Shown here one piece after another: positions 1 to 7,869 of a DNA stretch of 64,000 bases (its first letter is position 1; every line of letters begins with the position of its first letter). Source of the DNA: Mycolicibacterium arenosum. Its GTDB lineage: Bacteria > Actinomycetota > Actinomycetes > Mycobacteriales > Mycobacteriaceae. Under the pieces are notes generated by a model. The model was not told where the DNA came from and searched no databases. It saw only the letters and a list, made by a program, of their open reading frames with translations. The translations under genes were made by a program, and so were the position numbers. The stretch spans positions 62,001 to 126,000 of the forward strand of contig NZ_JANDBD010000004.1 of the NCBI RefSeq assembly GCF_024320865.1. Direction: 5' to 3'.

Positions 1-687
1 ATACGACGGGATGATCTCCACGGTGTCGCCGCGCACCCGGAACGAGCCGCGGGTGAAGGCCATGTCGTTGCGCGTGTACTGGACGTCGACGAGCATCCGC
101 AGCAGGCCGTCGCGCGGCACCTCCTGGCCCACCTGCAGTTCGACGGAGCGGTCCAGGTAGGACTGCGGCGTGCCGAGGCCGTAGATGCAGGACACCGAGG
201 CCACCACGACGACGTCCCGCCGCGACAGCAGGCTCGACGTCGCCGAGTGACGCAACCGTTCGACGTCGTCGTTGATCGAGCTGTCCTTCTCGATGTAGGT
301 GTCCGTCTGAGCGATGTAAGCCTCGGGCTGATAGTAGTCGTAGTACGACACGAAGTACTCGACGGCGTTGTGCGGCAACATCTCTCGCAGCTCATTGGCG
401 AGCTGGGCGGCGAGCGTCTTGTTGGGCGCCATCACCAGCGTGGGTCGCTGCAGCCGTTCGATGAGCCAGGCCGTCGTCGCCGACTTACCGGTGCCGGTGG
501 CGCCGAGAAGCACGACGTCGCGCTCCCCCGCCTGAATGCGACGTTCCAACTCCGCGATCGCCGCCGGCTGGTCGCCGGCGGGTTCGTACTCGCTGACGAC
601 CTTGAAGTCGGCGCCGGTACGCACGACCGAGTCGACGGGGCGGTACTCGGAGTGCGCCAGCACGGGGTATTCGGTCGCGAAGGCCAT
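1..687 (-). CDS. uvrB: UvrABC excinuclease subunit B, N-terminal 229 residues (3' end outside window)
   Basis: Damage-verifying helicase-like subunit of nucleotide excision repair, which loads with UvrA and recruits UvrC in the cytoplasm. Visible are the Walker A motif GATGTGKS (residues 62-69), the motif-Ia stretch [10 protein letters not shown], and the tyrosine-rich beta-hairpin [14 protein letters not shown] (about 111-124) that inserts between DNA strands. The ATG at 687 gives a start like M. smegmatis UvrB as I remember it (MAFATE...). Translation runs off the left edge, so helicase motifs IV-VI and the UvrC-binding domain are not seen. It is divergent from the small membrane gene at 758. 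No mycobacterial LexA box was recognised in the gap. Confidence 0.97.
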   Translation of the reverse strand, partial: MAFATEYPVLAHSEYRPVDSVVRTGADFKVVSEYEPAGDQPAAIAELERRIQAGERDVVLLGATGTGKSATTAWLIERLQRPTLVMAPNKTLAAQLANELREMLPHNAVEYFVSYYDYYQPEAYIAQTDTYIEKDSSINDDVERLRHSATSSLLSRRDVVVVASVSCIYGLGTPQSYLDRSVELQVGQEVPRDGLLRMLVDVQYTRNDMAFTRGSFRVRGDTVEIIPSY

Positions 688-694
688 GGTCCCC

Positions 695-700
695 AGGTTA
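695..700 (-). promoter_or_regulatory. Candidate -10 element of uvrB (TAACCT)
   Basis: On the minus strand TAACCT fits the mycobacterial TANNNT -10 pattern and sits 7 bases before the uvrB ATG, which would give a leaderless or nearly leaderless transcript. No Shine-Dalgarno sequence is present. Assigned by pattern only. Confidence 0.35.
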
Positions 701-745
701 AGCGCGTAGTCCGACACATTCATTCCGGTGGTCGGGCCGCCGTCG

Positions 746-751
746 TACGCT
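746..751 (+). promoter_or_regulatory. Candidate -10 element (TACGCT) for the gene at 758
   Basis: TACGCT is followed by exactly six bases and then the GTG at 758, the leaderless spacing seen at several other genes in this window. It supports 758 over the in-frame upstream GTG at 728, which would lie upstream of the promoter. Confidence 0.45.
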
Positions 752-757
752 GGCGCC

Positions 758-1054
758 GTGCCAGCACCCGTCCGCGTCGCACTGCGCCTGCTCGGCTTGC
801 TGTTGTTGCTGCTCAGCGCCGCGTGCCTGGTGCTGGTATTCGTGCCGGGGCCGCGCGCTGTCGCCGAGGTACTCGGTGTCAGTTGCGCCTACAGCCGAAA
901 CGGTCCGTCCGAGCAGTGCAGCAGTTGGGACGCGGTGAAGCTGCTGTGGACCGGGGTGTGGGTGTTCGCGATCCTCGGCCTGGTGCTCCGGCTGACCACC
1001 CGGCGGCCGGGGCAGGGACCCCGCGTGCTCGACCTGCGGCGGCTCCGGGGCTGA
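758..1054 (+). CDS. Small two-helix membrane protein, unknown function
   Basis: A 98-residue protein with two predicted transmembrane helices: a very Leu-rich one near residues 9-32 ([20 protein letters not shown]) and one near 62-78 ([14 protein letters not shown]). Between them is a loop of about 30 residues with two cysteines ([17 protein letters not shown]) that could form an extracytoplasmic disulfide. The tail is basic. It ends 3 bases before the DUF402 gene at 1058, so the two are probably co-transcribed. I do not recognise the family. The start is chosen from the -10-like hexamer at 746. Confidence 0.75.
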   Translation: MPAPVRVALRLLGLLLLLLSAACLVLVFVPGPRAVAEVLGVSCAYSRNGPSEQCSSWDAVKLLWTGVWVFAILGLVLRLTTRRPGQGPRVLDLRRLRG

Positions 1055-1057
1055 CCG

Positions 1058-1570
1058 ATGCCGATTCACCCGCCGAAACGGGAGACGTTCGACGTCGAGG
1101 CGTACACCAACACCGACCCCAAGGGCATCGTGCGCGCCGTCGACGTCTACGTCGAGCAACCATGGGGCCTGTACATGGCCAGGCCCACTCCGGGACGGCA
1201 GCAGTTCCACTACCTGGAGTCGTGGCTGTTGCCGTCACTCGGGTTGCGGGCCACGATCTTCCACTTCAATCCGGGGTACGAACGCGTTCAGGACTACTAC
1301 CTCGACGTCGGGCGGTTCACCAGGGACGGCGCGGTGTGGACCGCCGAGGATCACTATCTGGACCTGGTGGTGCGCACCGGTCTGGAGGCGTCGATGACCG
1401 ATGTGGACGAGTTCACCGCCGCCGTGGCAGGAGGGCTGCTGGACACCGAATCCGCAGATGAGGCCCTCTCCACGGCCTTCGCGGCGGTGGACGGGCTGGC
1501 TCGGCACGACTACGACCTGGACCGGTGGTTGGCAAGCCGCGAAATGGTTCTCACCTGGCGTTCGGCGTAA
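1058..1570 (+). CDS. DUF402 domain protein
   Basis: A 170-residue soluble protein recognised as the mycobacterial DUF402 protein that neighbours uvrB (Rv1632c in M. tuberculosis by synteny). The conserved core carries the aromatic YLESWLLPSLGLRATIFHF and the acidic, metal-binding-type segment YYLDVGRFTRDGAVWTAEDHYLDLVV. DUF402 proteins are related to FomD-type nucleoside phosphate hydrolases, but the substrate here is unknown. The ATG lies 3 bases after the upstream membrane gene. The C-terminus is followed directly by a secreted protein gene. Confidence 0.85.
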   Translation: MPIHPPKRETFDVEAYTNTDPKGIVRAVDVYVEQPWGLYMARPTPGRQQFHYLESWLLPSLGLRATIFHFNPGYERVQDYYLDVGRFTRDGAVWTAEDHYLDLVVRTGLEASMTDVDEFTAAVAGGLLDTESADEALSTAFAAVDGLARHDYDLDRWLASREMVLTWRSA

Positions 1571-1581
1571 GGTTTGATCTT

Positions 1582-2169
1582 ATGACCGCTACCAAGGTAG
1601 CGCGGCTAACCGTTTCGGTAGCCGCCGTGCTGACGATCGGCGCCTCGACGACCGCGCCGATCGCGCTGGCCCAGCCCGATCCCGACGTGCCGCCGGCTCC
1701 CGCGCCCGCCGCGGACGTCCAGCCCCAACCGGAGTTCGGCCCCGGCCCTCACAACGTCATCTACCGGGCCCGCGTCGACGGGGTCTCGCGCGGGGCGTCG
1801 ATCACGTACAAGCTGTCCGACACCGAATTCAACACCGCCGACCCGACCATGGTCCCCGGCCGGATGTTCGAGGCCACAGGTGTCGTCACCGATCCGCAGA
1901 ACGCCGGCATGCAGGTGTCGATCCAGTGGCCGTACACCGCCAGCCTGCACTGCGAGATCCTGGTGGACGATCAGGTCGTCGCGCAGGCCGACCAGTTCGT
2001 CGCGCCGCGTTTCACACCTCAGCGCAACGACCCGGGGTACGGCATTCTCAGCTGCGGAACGGTGACGAACTTCCCGACCGGCAACACCGAGCCGGTGGAT
2101 GCGCCGCTGCCTGCCGATGTGCCGCCCGCCGAACCGGCACCCCCGGTCGTGACCGCTCCCCCGGCCTAG
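1582..2169 (+). CDS. Secreted proline-rich protein, unknown function
   Basis: A 195-residue protein with a Sec signal peptide (basic MTATKVAR, then a hydrophobic stretch to about residue 30 with AxA-type cleavage near IALAQPD). A Pro/Ala-rich linker follows, then a compact domain of about 110 residues resembling the MPT63/Rv1490-type secreted beta-sandwich proteins in size and in its two cysteines (SLHCEILVD and GILSCGTV). The tail is proline-rich. The ATG at 1582 is preferred over an upstream in-frame start at 1525 because it begins the signal peptide and has TAAGGT (1568-1573) as a possible leaderless -10. Function unknown. Confidence 0.75.
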   Translation: MTATKVARLTVSVAAVLTIGASTTAPIALAQPDPDVPPAPAPAADVQPQPEFGPGPHNVIYRARVDGVSRGASITYKLSDTEFNTADPTMVPGRMFEATGVVTDPQNAGMQVSIQWPYTASLHCEILVDDQVVAQADQFVAPRFTPQRNDPGYGILSCGTVTNFPTGNTEPVDAPLPADVPPAEPAPPVVTAPPA

Positions 2170-2199
2170 CGAGCATCGGCAGCGCGGACGCGGCCCCTG

Positions 2200-2376
2200 T
2201 CACCAGCCGAAGCCGGCGTCGACGCTGTGACCGTGCGTCGCCGTGAGCGGATCGGGTTCATCGCCGGCGGGCGGCCCCACCGAGAGCAGCACCGCCAGCC
2301 CGATGGCTGCGAGAACCGCGGCGCCCATGTTCCGGCACACCGCCACGTCCTCGTTGCGAGCGTTTTCGGCCGCCAT
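2200..2376 (-). CDS. 58-residue single-helix membrane peptide, unknown function
   Basis: A short reading frame with a strong Shine-Dalgarno (GGAGGAG, 6 bases before the ATG). It encodes MAAENARNEDVAVC..., one transmembrane helix (GAAVLAAIGLAVLLSVG, about residues 18-34) and a short hydrophilic tail ending HGHSVDAGFGW. The hydrophilic N-terminus, single helix and acidic tail look like a genuine small membrane protein. It is convergent with the secreted protein gene and lies between that gene and coaE. I do not recognise a family; it could be a regulatory micropeptide. Confidence 0.65.
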   Translation of the reverse strand: MAAENARNEDVAVCRNMGAAVLAAIGLAVLLSVGPPAGDEPDPLTATHGHSVDAGFGW

Positions 2377-2468
2377 GGTCCACTCCTCCGGATGGCGGCT
2401 CCCGGTGAGCCGCGCTGTCGATGGGAGTGATGAAACCCGGCGATTCTCGCAGTTTTCTTGGAGCCGGT

Positions 2469-3647
2469 TCAGGGTCGCCAGTTGGTGGCGTCAGCCCACG
2501 CCGACGCGCGGCGGTACGCATCGGCGAACCAGGGTTCCTTCGCGTCGGCGTACGAGTCCGGCGTGGCGTGACCCTCGGCGGCGACCCGCCGCTTGAGCCC
2601 CTGATACTCGTCGCGTGCTGCGGATTCGGCTCGAAGCCAGTCACGGAACAGCAGCGCGAATCGCTGATTGGGCCACCCGTCGACCCGCACGTGCACGTTG
2701 GTCAGTCGGCCCGGATCGGCCGAGGCGTGAAAGCGCTTCTGCCACAACGACTCGTCATCGGAATGCGGATGGTCGAACACGATCGAATCCACCCGCGGAT
2801 AGCCCGCGGCGACCAGTGCGTCCCGCAGTTCGTCGGCGACGTCGAGCGACGACACGGTCACCTGGACGTCGATGACGTCCTTGGCGTCCAGTCCCGGCAC
2901 AGCCGTCGAACCGATGTGGTCGATCCGGACCGCGCGGTGTCCGCACGCCGTCGTGAGCCGGTTGACGATGCGGGTGGCCTGCTCGGGCCACGTCGGATCC
3001 GCGGCGACCAACACCGGCGGGGCCGTGGCCGGGATCCCGGCGTCGAGGTTGCGCGCGAACGGCTGGATGCGGTCGTGCCACAGCGCCGCAGCCCGTGTCC
3101 GCAGCTCATCGGCGTCTCCGGAGTTGTCCAGCCACACGTCGGCGACGGCGCGTCGCTGCTCGACGGTGGCCTGTGCCCGGATCCGCGCGCGCGCGTCCTC
3201 CTCGCTGAACCCGCGGTGCTCGATGAGCCGCGCCACCCGCACCTCCTCGTCGGCGTGCACGATGATCACCAGCGGGAACATCGGCGCCATCTGCGATTCG
3301 ACCAGCAGCGGGATGTCCTCGACGATGACGGCATCCGCCGGAGCGGCCGCGATCAGTTCCTCACGGCGCTTGCCGACCAACGGGTGCACGATGCCGTTGA
3401 GCGTCTGGCGTTTGTCGTCGTCGCTGAACGCCACAGCGGCCAGCGCCGGTCTGTTGAGCGCCCCGTCCGGCAGCAGGATCTCCTCGCCGAACGCCTCCAC
3501 GAGCCTGGCGAGCCCATCGGTGCCGGGTTCGACGACCTCGCGGGCGATCACGTCGCCGTCGACGACGATGCCTCCCAGCTCACTGAACGTCGCGGACACC
3601 GTCGACTTGCCGGCGCCGATCCCGCCGGTCAACCCAATGCGCAGCAC
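2469..3647 (-). CDS. coaE: Dephospho-CoA kinase fused to a GrpB/UPF0157 domain
   Basis: Last step of CoA biosynthesis: ATP-dependent phosphorylation of the 3'-hydroxyl of dephospho-CoA. Residues 1-about 195 form the P-loop kinase (GGIGAGKST, residues 8-16; DGDVIAREVV; LLVESQM). Residues about 210-385 form a GrpB-like nucleotidyltransferase-fold domain (HIGSTAVPGLDAKDVIDVQV, FHASADPGRLTNVHV). This fusion, 392 residues, is typical of mycobacteria (about 407 in M. tuberculosis); the role of the GrpB half is not established. The start is GTG. The order coaE, rpsA, polA matches the M. tuberculosis block. Confidence 0.95.
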   Translation of the reverse strand: MLRIGLTGGIGAGKSTVSATFSELGGIVVDGDVIAREVVEPGTDGLARLVEAFGEEILLPDGALNRPALAAVAFSDDDKRQTLNGIVHPLVGKRREELIAAAPADAVIVEDIPLLVESQMAPMFPLVIIVHADEEVRVARLIEHRGFSEEDARARIRAQATVEQRRAVADVWLDNSGDADELRTRAAALWHDRIQPFARNLDAGIPATAPPVLVAADPTWPEQATRIVNRLTTACGHRAVRIDHIGSTAVPGLDAKDVIDVQVTVSSLDVADELRDALVAAGYPRVDSIVFDHPHSDDESLWQKRFHASADPGRLTNVHVRVDGWPNQRFALLFRDWLRAESAARDEYQGLKRRVAAEGHATPDSYADAKEPWFADAYRRASAWADATNWRP

Positions 3648-3677
3648 GGCACCAGTCTGTCAGCCAGGTGATCGCGA

Positions 3678-4880
3678 TCAGCCCTCGACACCGGTGAGTT
3701 CGATCGTCGGATGTTCGAGCATGGTCTCGGCCACCGTCGATCCGGAACCGAGGTCGACGGCCACCAGGCGACGTGTCGCGGGGTCCGTCACGTAGGCGAC
3801 CCCGTCCTGCACGTGCAGGTTCGGCATCGGCGACTGCCACTCGTCTGGTTCGGTCCACGCGTCGATGACGGGGTGAGTGTGGATCTGCCGCGCAGAGGCC
3901 GCGTCGAAGACGTGCAGGGCACCGTCCGTGCCGAGGATGACGGCCTCGCCGGAGGGCCCGCGGTCGAGTGAGCGGAAACTGTAGCTCGCCTGCAGCGGCA
4001 CCACACGCAGCGCACCGGTTGCGGTGTCGATCAGGGCGAAACGCTGTGGCCGTTCGGTTTCCGCGTCCGGGTCGGTCTTGTAGTCGCCGAGGACGACGGT
4101 CGAGCGTTCGTGGCCGGCCTGGTTTCCGATACGACCGTAGGGGTCCGGGCTGGCCACCTTCAGGATGTCGTTGCCGCGGACGATCAGGACTCCGTCCTCG
4201 CAGCCGAAGGTCAGGGCACCGTCGGCGGCAGCCGCTTCGCCGTGCACACCGGGGCATTCGTCGCTGGCGGCGATCTCGCGGCCGGATGCGTCGAGGATCG
4301 CCAGCCCGGAGCGGGTCTCCTCGTCGCCCACGCTGACGACGATCGACCCGTCGGCCCGTGCCACGGCGACGCCGTGGTGGGGTTCGCGGGTCAGCGCGTC
4401 GGTCGTCGCGGTGCCGCCGTCGAGGAGGTCGTCGGGATCGACGACGTCGATGGCACCGGTGCCGTCGCTGAACAGTGTGAGCCTGTCGTCGTGAGCGACG
4501 ACGTGGCCGGGTTCGCTACCGCCGAATCGAATTCCGGTGAGCAGCGGCGGCGCCGTGTAGTGGTGACCGTGGTCGCCGTGTTCGTCGGTCCAGGTGCCCA
4601 TGTCGAGGACCGTGAAACCCTCCGATTGGGACACCAGCACGTGTCGGCCGTTGGCTGCCGGGTTCAGCCGCACGAACCCGTCGACGGGAATGTCGGCGAT
4701 GGGGTTGAGGGTGCGCGCATCGACGACGAGCACGCCGCCGTCGTAGCTCAGGGCCAGCCGGGGTGTGGCCGATCCGCGCTCGATCGGGGCGGGAGCCGTC
4801 GTCGGCGGCGGGTCGGCCTGGTCAGCGGCGCACCCCGCCGTGAGAAGCGACGCGGACAGGACGGCGAGGACTCGTTTCAC
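3678..4880 (-). CDS. aztD: Zinc metallochaperone-like lipoprotein (AztD type)
   Basis: A 400-residue exported lipoprotein: short signal peptide with lipobox LTAGC (Cys17), a Pro/Thr linker, then a beta-propeller-like body with repeated D(G/A)-type blades. A histidine cluster, DEHGDHGHHY (residues 99-108), resembles the flexible metal loop of AztD, the propeller chaperone that passes zinc to the AztABC importer in other bacteria. No aztABC genes are adjacent. A Zur-like operator lies 22-36 bases before the GTG start, which strongly supports a zinc-starvation role. The family call is from overall architecture; another WD40-like lipoprotein is the alternative. Confidence 0.75.
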   Translation of the reverse strand: MKRVLAVLSASLLTAGCAADQADPPPTTAPAPIERGSATPRLALSYDGGVLVVDARTLNPIADIPVDGFVRLNPAANGRHVLVSQSEGFTVLDMGTWTDEHGDHGHHYTAPPLLTGIRFGGSEPGHVVAHDDRLTLFSDGTGAIDVVDPDDLLDGGTATTDALTREPHHGVAVARADGSIVVSVGDEETRSGLAILDASGREIAASDECPGVHGEAAAADGALTFGCEDGVLIVRGNDILKVASPDPYGRIGNQAGHERSTVVLGDYKTDPDAETERPQRFALIDTATGALRVVPLQASYSFRSLDRGPSGEAVILGTDGALHVFDAASARQIHTHPVIDAWTEPDEWQSPMPNLHVQDGVAYVTDPATRRLVAVDLGSGSTVAETMLEHPTIELTGVEG

Positions 4881-4901
4881 AGCGGGGAGTCAACCAACTA
4901 A

Positions 4902-4916
4902 TGAAAATCATTGTCA
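4902..4916. promoter_or_regulatory. Zur-like operator upstream of the AztD-type gene
   Basis: TGAAAATCATTGTCA is an interrupted palindrome (centre C4909, one mismatched pair) matching the mycobacterial Zur box core TGAAAATnATTTTCA except at one position. On the minus strand its edge also forms a perfect -35 hexamer, TTGACA (4912-4917), so a bound repressor would block RNA polymerase. Confidence 0.75.
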
Positions 4917-4922
4917 AAAAGC

Positions 4923-4938
4923 GATACGTGCACGTATC
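4923..4938. repeat. Perfect 16-bp palindrome between the Zur box and the rpsA terminator
   Basis: GATACGTG followed directly by CACGTATC, a gapless perfect inverted repeat. It lies 43-58 bases before the AztD-type start and 6 bases beyond the Zur-like box. It could be a second operator. It has no T-run, so it is unlikely to be a terminator. Confidence 0.6.
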
Positions 4939-4957
4939 CTCAACCCCCACAACGAAA

Positions 4958-4987
4958 AACGTCCCGGCTCCGAGGAGCCGGGACGTT
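4958..4987 (-). terminator. Intrinsic terminator of rpsA
   Basis: Stem of 13 pairs (AACGTCCCGGCTC with GAGCCGGGACGTT) and a 4-base loop, starting 16 bases past the rpsA stop. On the minus strand it runs into TTTTTCG. It is the clearest factor-independent terminator in the window and insulates the AztD-type gene from rpsA. Confidence 0.9.
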
Positions 4988-5002
4988 CTCGCGTTGCTGT
5001 GA

Positions 5003-6454
5003 CTAGGCGTTGCCCGCCAGCTTCTCGCGCAGCGCGGCGAGCTGCGCGTCGCTGGCGAGCGTGCCGCCGGACGGCTCGCCCGAGCTCGACGACGAGGACG
5101 ACGTGCCGTTCGTGGCAGGCCGGCTGGCGGCCTCCGCGTCGGCCGCGGCGAACTTCTCCATCTGGGCGGTGTGCATCTTGTGACGACGCTCGGCCTCGGC
5201 GTACCGGGCCTCCCACTCGTCACGCTGCTTCTCGAAGCCCTCGAGCCATTCGTTGGTCTCGGAGTCGAAGCCCTCGGGGAAGATGTAGTTGCCCGCGTCG
5301 TCGTAGCTGTCGGCCATGCCGTACTTCGAGGGGTCGAACTCCTCGGTGTAGTCCTCGTTGGCCTGCTTGAGGCTCAGCGAGATACGGCGCCGGTCCAGGT
5401 CGATGTCGATGACCTTGACCATGGCGTCGTCGCCGACCTGGACCACCTGGTCCGGGACCTCGACGTGACGCTCGGACAGCTCCGAGATGTGCACCAGGCC
5501 CTCGATGCCCTCCTCGACGCGAACGAACGCACCGAACGGCACCAGCTTGGTGACCTTGCCGGGCACGATCTGACCGATCGCGTGGGTACGCGCGAAGTGG
5601 CGCCACGGATCTTCCTGAGTCGCCTTGAGCGACAGCGAAACCCGCTCGCGATCCATGTCGACGTCGAGGACCTCGACGGTGACCTCGTCGCCGACCTGGA
5701 CGACCTCGGACGGGTGATCGATGTGCTTCCAGGACAGCTCGGAGACGTGAACCAGACCGTCGACGCCGCCGAGATCGACGAACGCGCCGAAGTTGACGAT
5801 CGAGCTGACGACACCCTTGCGGATCGCGCCCTTGGTGAGCTGGTTGAGGAACTCGCTGCGCACCTCGGACTGGGTCTGCTCCAGCCAGGCGCGGCGGCTC
5901 AGCACCACGTTGTTGCGGTTCTTGTCGAGTTCGATGATCTTGGCCTCGATCTCCTTGCCGATGTACGGCTGAAGATCGCGGACGCGACGCATTTCGACGA
6001 GCGACGCGGGCAGGAAGCCGCGCAGGCCGATGTCGAGGATCAGGCCGCCCTTGACGACCTCGATGACGGTGCCCTTGACGGCCTCGTCCTTCTCCTTGAG
6101 TTCTTCGATGGTGCCCCAGGCACGCTCGTACTGAGCGCGCTTCTTGGACAGAATCAGTCGGCCTTCCTTGTCCTCCTTGGTGAGAACGAGGGCTTCGACC
6201 TCATCGCCGACGGACACAACCTCATTGGGGTCGACGTCGTGCTTGATGGAGAGTTCGCGAGAAGGGATGACCCCTTCGGTCTTGTAACCGATATCGAGCA
6301 GAACCTCGTCGCGGTCCACCTTGACGATGGTCCCTTCGACGATGTCGCCATCGTTGAAGTACTTGATGGTCTTGTCGATGGCGGCGAGGAAGTCCTCCGC
6401 AGAGCCGATGTCGTTGAGGGCTACTTGCGGTGAGGTGACAGAGGGACTTGGCAT
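5003..6454 (-). CDS. rpsA: 30S ribosomal protein S1
   Basis: RNA-binding ribosomal protein for mRNA docking; the mycobacterial C-terminus is also discussed in trans-translation and pyrazinamide work. 483 residues with four S1 OB-fold repeats at roughly 36-105, 123-188, 209-277 and 294-363 (GDIVEGTIVKV, KGTVIEVVKGG, KGVVSSIVNFGAFVDLGG, PGKVTKLVPFGAFVRVE). A Ser-rich, low-complexity tail ends ALREKLAGNA. Repeats 3 and 4 carry the canonical GAFV...GLVHISEL signature. The start follows the usual mycobacterial N-terminus, MPSPSVTSPQVALNDIGS. It has a long 5' leader with two palindromes and an intrinsic terminator. Confidence 0.98.
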   Translation of the reverse strand: MPSPSVTSPQVALNDIGSAEDFLAAIDKTIKYFNDGDIVEGTIVKVDRDEVLLDIGYKTEGVIPSRELSIKHDVDPNEVVSVGDEVEALVLTKEDKEGRLILSKKRAQYERAWGTIEELKEKDEAVKGTVIEVVKGGLILDIGLRGFLPASLVEMRRVRDLQPYIGKEIEAKIIELDKNRNNVVLSRRAWLEQTQSEVRSEFLNQLTKGAIRKGVVSSIVNFGAFVDLGGVDGLVHVSELSWKHIDHPSEVVQVGDEVTVEVLDVDMDRERVSLSLKATQEDPWRHFARTHAIGQIVPGKVTKLVPFGAFVRVEEGIEGLVHISELSERHVEVPDQVVQVGDDAMVKVIDIDLDRRRISLSLKQANEDYTEEFDPSKYGMADSYDDAGNYIFPEGFDSETNEWLEGFEKQRDEWEARYAEAERRHKMHTAQMEKFAAADAEAASRPATNGTSSSSSSSGEPSGGTLASDAQLAALREKLAGNA

Positions 6455-6554
6455 GTGGTGGGTGGCTCCGGACAGGTGTGATCGTAGGGACGTTTACTGT
6501 TGGTTTTCGACGCGCGAGCGCCGAGATGGTGCTGTGCACTCGCAATCGTGCACA

Positions 6555-6568
6555 GACGAGTACTCGTC
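6555..6568. repeat. Perfect 14-bp palindrome in the rpsA/PrsW intergenic region
   Basis: GACGAGT followed by ACTCGTC. It lies 101-114 bases before the rpsA start and 74-87 bases before the divergent gene. A second dyad, GTGCAC ... GTGCAC, is at about 6534-6553. They may be operators or part of a structured rpsA leader. Confidence 0.55.
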
Positions 6569-6629
6569 GAGACTACTCGCCTGGGTACTAGCTGGACAAA
6601 CCGGGTTCTGAACGGTCCCTCTCGCCCGA

Positions 6630-6635
6630 TATCCT
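6630..6635 (+). promoter_or_regulatory. Candidate -10 element (TATCCT) of the PrsW-type gene
   Basis: TATCCT, six bases, then the GTG at 6642. This leaderless arrangement supports 6642 as the start; no Shine-Dalgarno is visible. Confidence 0.5.
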
Positions 6636-6641
6636 CCCGGC

Positions 6642-7820
6642 GTGACGTATGCCGCGACGCCGCAGCCCCCCGCTCACCCACAGCAGTTCGTCCCACCGCT
6701 CCCGCGGCGCATCCGCAAAGTCGGGGCGCCGCTCGCCGCGATCATCGCCATGGGCACCGTCGCGGGCCTCATCGTGCTGTTGTTCGTGTTGGTCAACCCC
6801 GTCGGCGCGGTGATCGGAATCGTTCTCGCGACCGCCGCGCTGCTGGTGGTGGTCTGGACGTTCGTCTGGTTGGACCGCTACGAGCCCGAGCCGCCACGGC
6901 TCGTGGTGATGGCCTTCGTCTGGGGTGCGTCCGTGGCCGTCGTCTTCTCGGTCGGATTGGAGATGGTGTTCGAGGCGCTGGCCGTGCCGTTGCTCGGACC
7001 CGAAACGGCCAGCGCCGCGACGGTGGCGCTCGGCGCTCCGCTTGTCGAGGAGGCGCTCAAGGGCGCGTTCCTGCTGCTCATGCTGACGGGAAGACGCCGC
7101 CAGGAGCTGAACTCGCTGACCGACTGCCTGGTCTACGCGGGGATAACGGCGATCGGCTTCGCCTGGGTCGAGAACATCATGTACATCGCAGGCGGCGCCG
7201 ACGTCGGAGAGGCCCTGGTGACCGCGGGTCTTCGGCTGATCATGGGGCCGTTCGCCCATCCGCTGTTCACGCTGTCGATCGGCGTCGGCGTCTACTTCGC
7301 GATGCACCGGCACAACGTCTTCGCCAAGATCGGCTGCATCCTGCTCGGCTACCTGGGCGCGGTGTTCATGCACGGGTTGTGGAACGGCTCGACGGTGATC
7401 GGCATCGAGACCTACTTCGTCGTCTACCTGGTCTGGATGGTGCCGTGCTTCGGGCTGGCCGTCTGGCTGGCCGTCGCCAGCCGGCGTCACGAACAGCGCC
7501 TCGCGGCCACCAAGCTGCCGGGCATGGTCGCCGCCAACCTGGTGACCGCCAACGAGGCGACGTGGCTCGGGTCGATCAAAACCCGCAAGGCCGCTATCGC
7601 CGAGGTGACCAGGCGCGGGGGTAAGGCCGCCGCCAAGCCGGTGAAGGCCTTCGCCGCTCAGGTGGTCGAACTCGCCTTCGTTCGCGACCGCATCGATCGC
7701 GGCTTCAGCGACGAGCGCGTGGTCGCGCTGCAGAACGAGGAGGCGTACTGGGTGCTGGCGGCCCGGTCGGCCGCCCCCGGTTTGCAGTATCTGGCCGACT
7801 ACCGCGCGCCGGGCACGTAG
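6642..7820 (+). CDS. PrsW-family intramembrane metalloprotease-like protein
   Basis: 392 residues with a Pro-rich cytoplasmic head and about eight to nine transmembrane helices. PrsW hallmarks are present: the conserved EE pair in APLVEEALKG (residues 136-137), the EN motif in FAWVENIMY (177-178), and histidines in GPFAHPLFT and VFMHGLWNG, proposed metal ligands. In Bacillus, PrsW cuts an anti-sigma factor, but no sigma/anti-sigma pair is adjacent here, so the substrate is unknown. A soluble tail of about 110 residues (KTRKAAIAEVTRR...) extends past the helices. Divergent from rpsA. Confidence 0.85.
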   Translation: MTYAATPQPPAHPQQFVPPLPRRIRKVGAPLAAIIAMGTVAGLIVLLFVLVNPVGAVIGIVLATAALLVVVWTFVWLDRYEPEPPRLVVMAFVWGASVAVVFSVGLEMVFEALAVPLLGPETASAATVALGAPLVEEALKGAFLLLMLTGRRRQELNSLTDCLVYAGITAIGFAWVENIMYIAGGADVGEALVTAGLRLIMGPFAHPLFTLSIGVGVYFAMHRHNVFAKIGCILLGYLGAVFMHGLWNGSTVIGIETYFVVYLVWMVPCFGLAVWLAVASRRHEQRLAATKLPGMVAANLVTANEATWLGSIKTRKAAIAEVTRRGGKAAAKPVKAFAAQVVELAFVRDRIDRGFSDERVVALQNEEAYWVLAARSAAPGLQYLADYRAPGT

Positions 7821-7857
7821 CTCAGCAACTCGTCAGAGCAGTCCCGGGGTCCGGCCG

Positions 7858-7863
7858 TAGCGT
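7858..7863 (+). promoter_or_regulatory. Candidate -10 element (TAGCGT) of the TRIC gene
   Basis: TAGCGT with six bases to the GTG at 7870. The same TAGCGTGCGG string precedes the bcp start (52604), with 7 bases to its ATG. Confidence 0.5.
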
Positions 7864-7869
7864 GCGGCC

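Noticed and set aside
688-757. LexA (SOS) box for uvrB
   Set aside because: Looked for CGAAC-n4-GTTCG in the gap and did not see it.
4923-4938. The palindrome as a terminator
   Set aside because: No T-run on either strand and only 8 pairs without a loop; the true rpsA terminator is adjacent at 4958.
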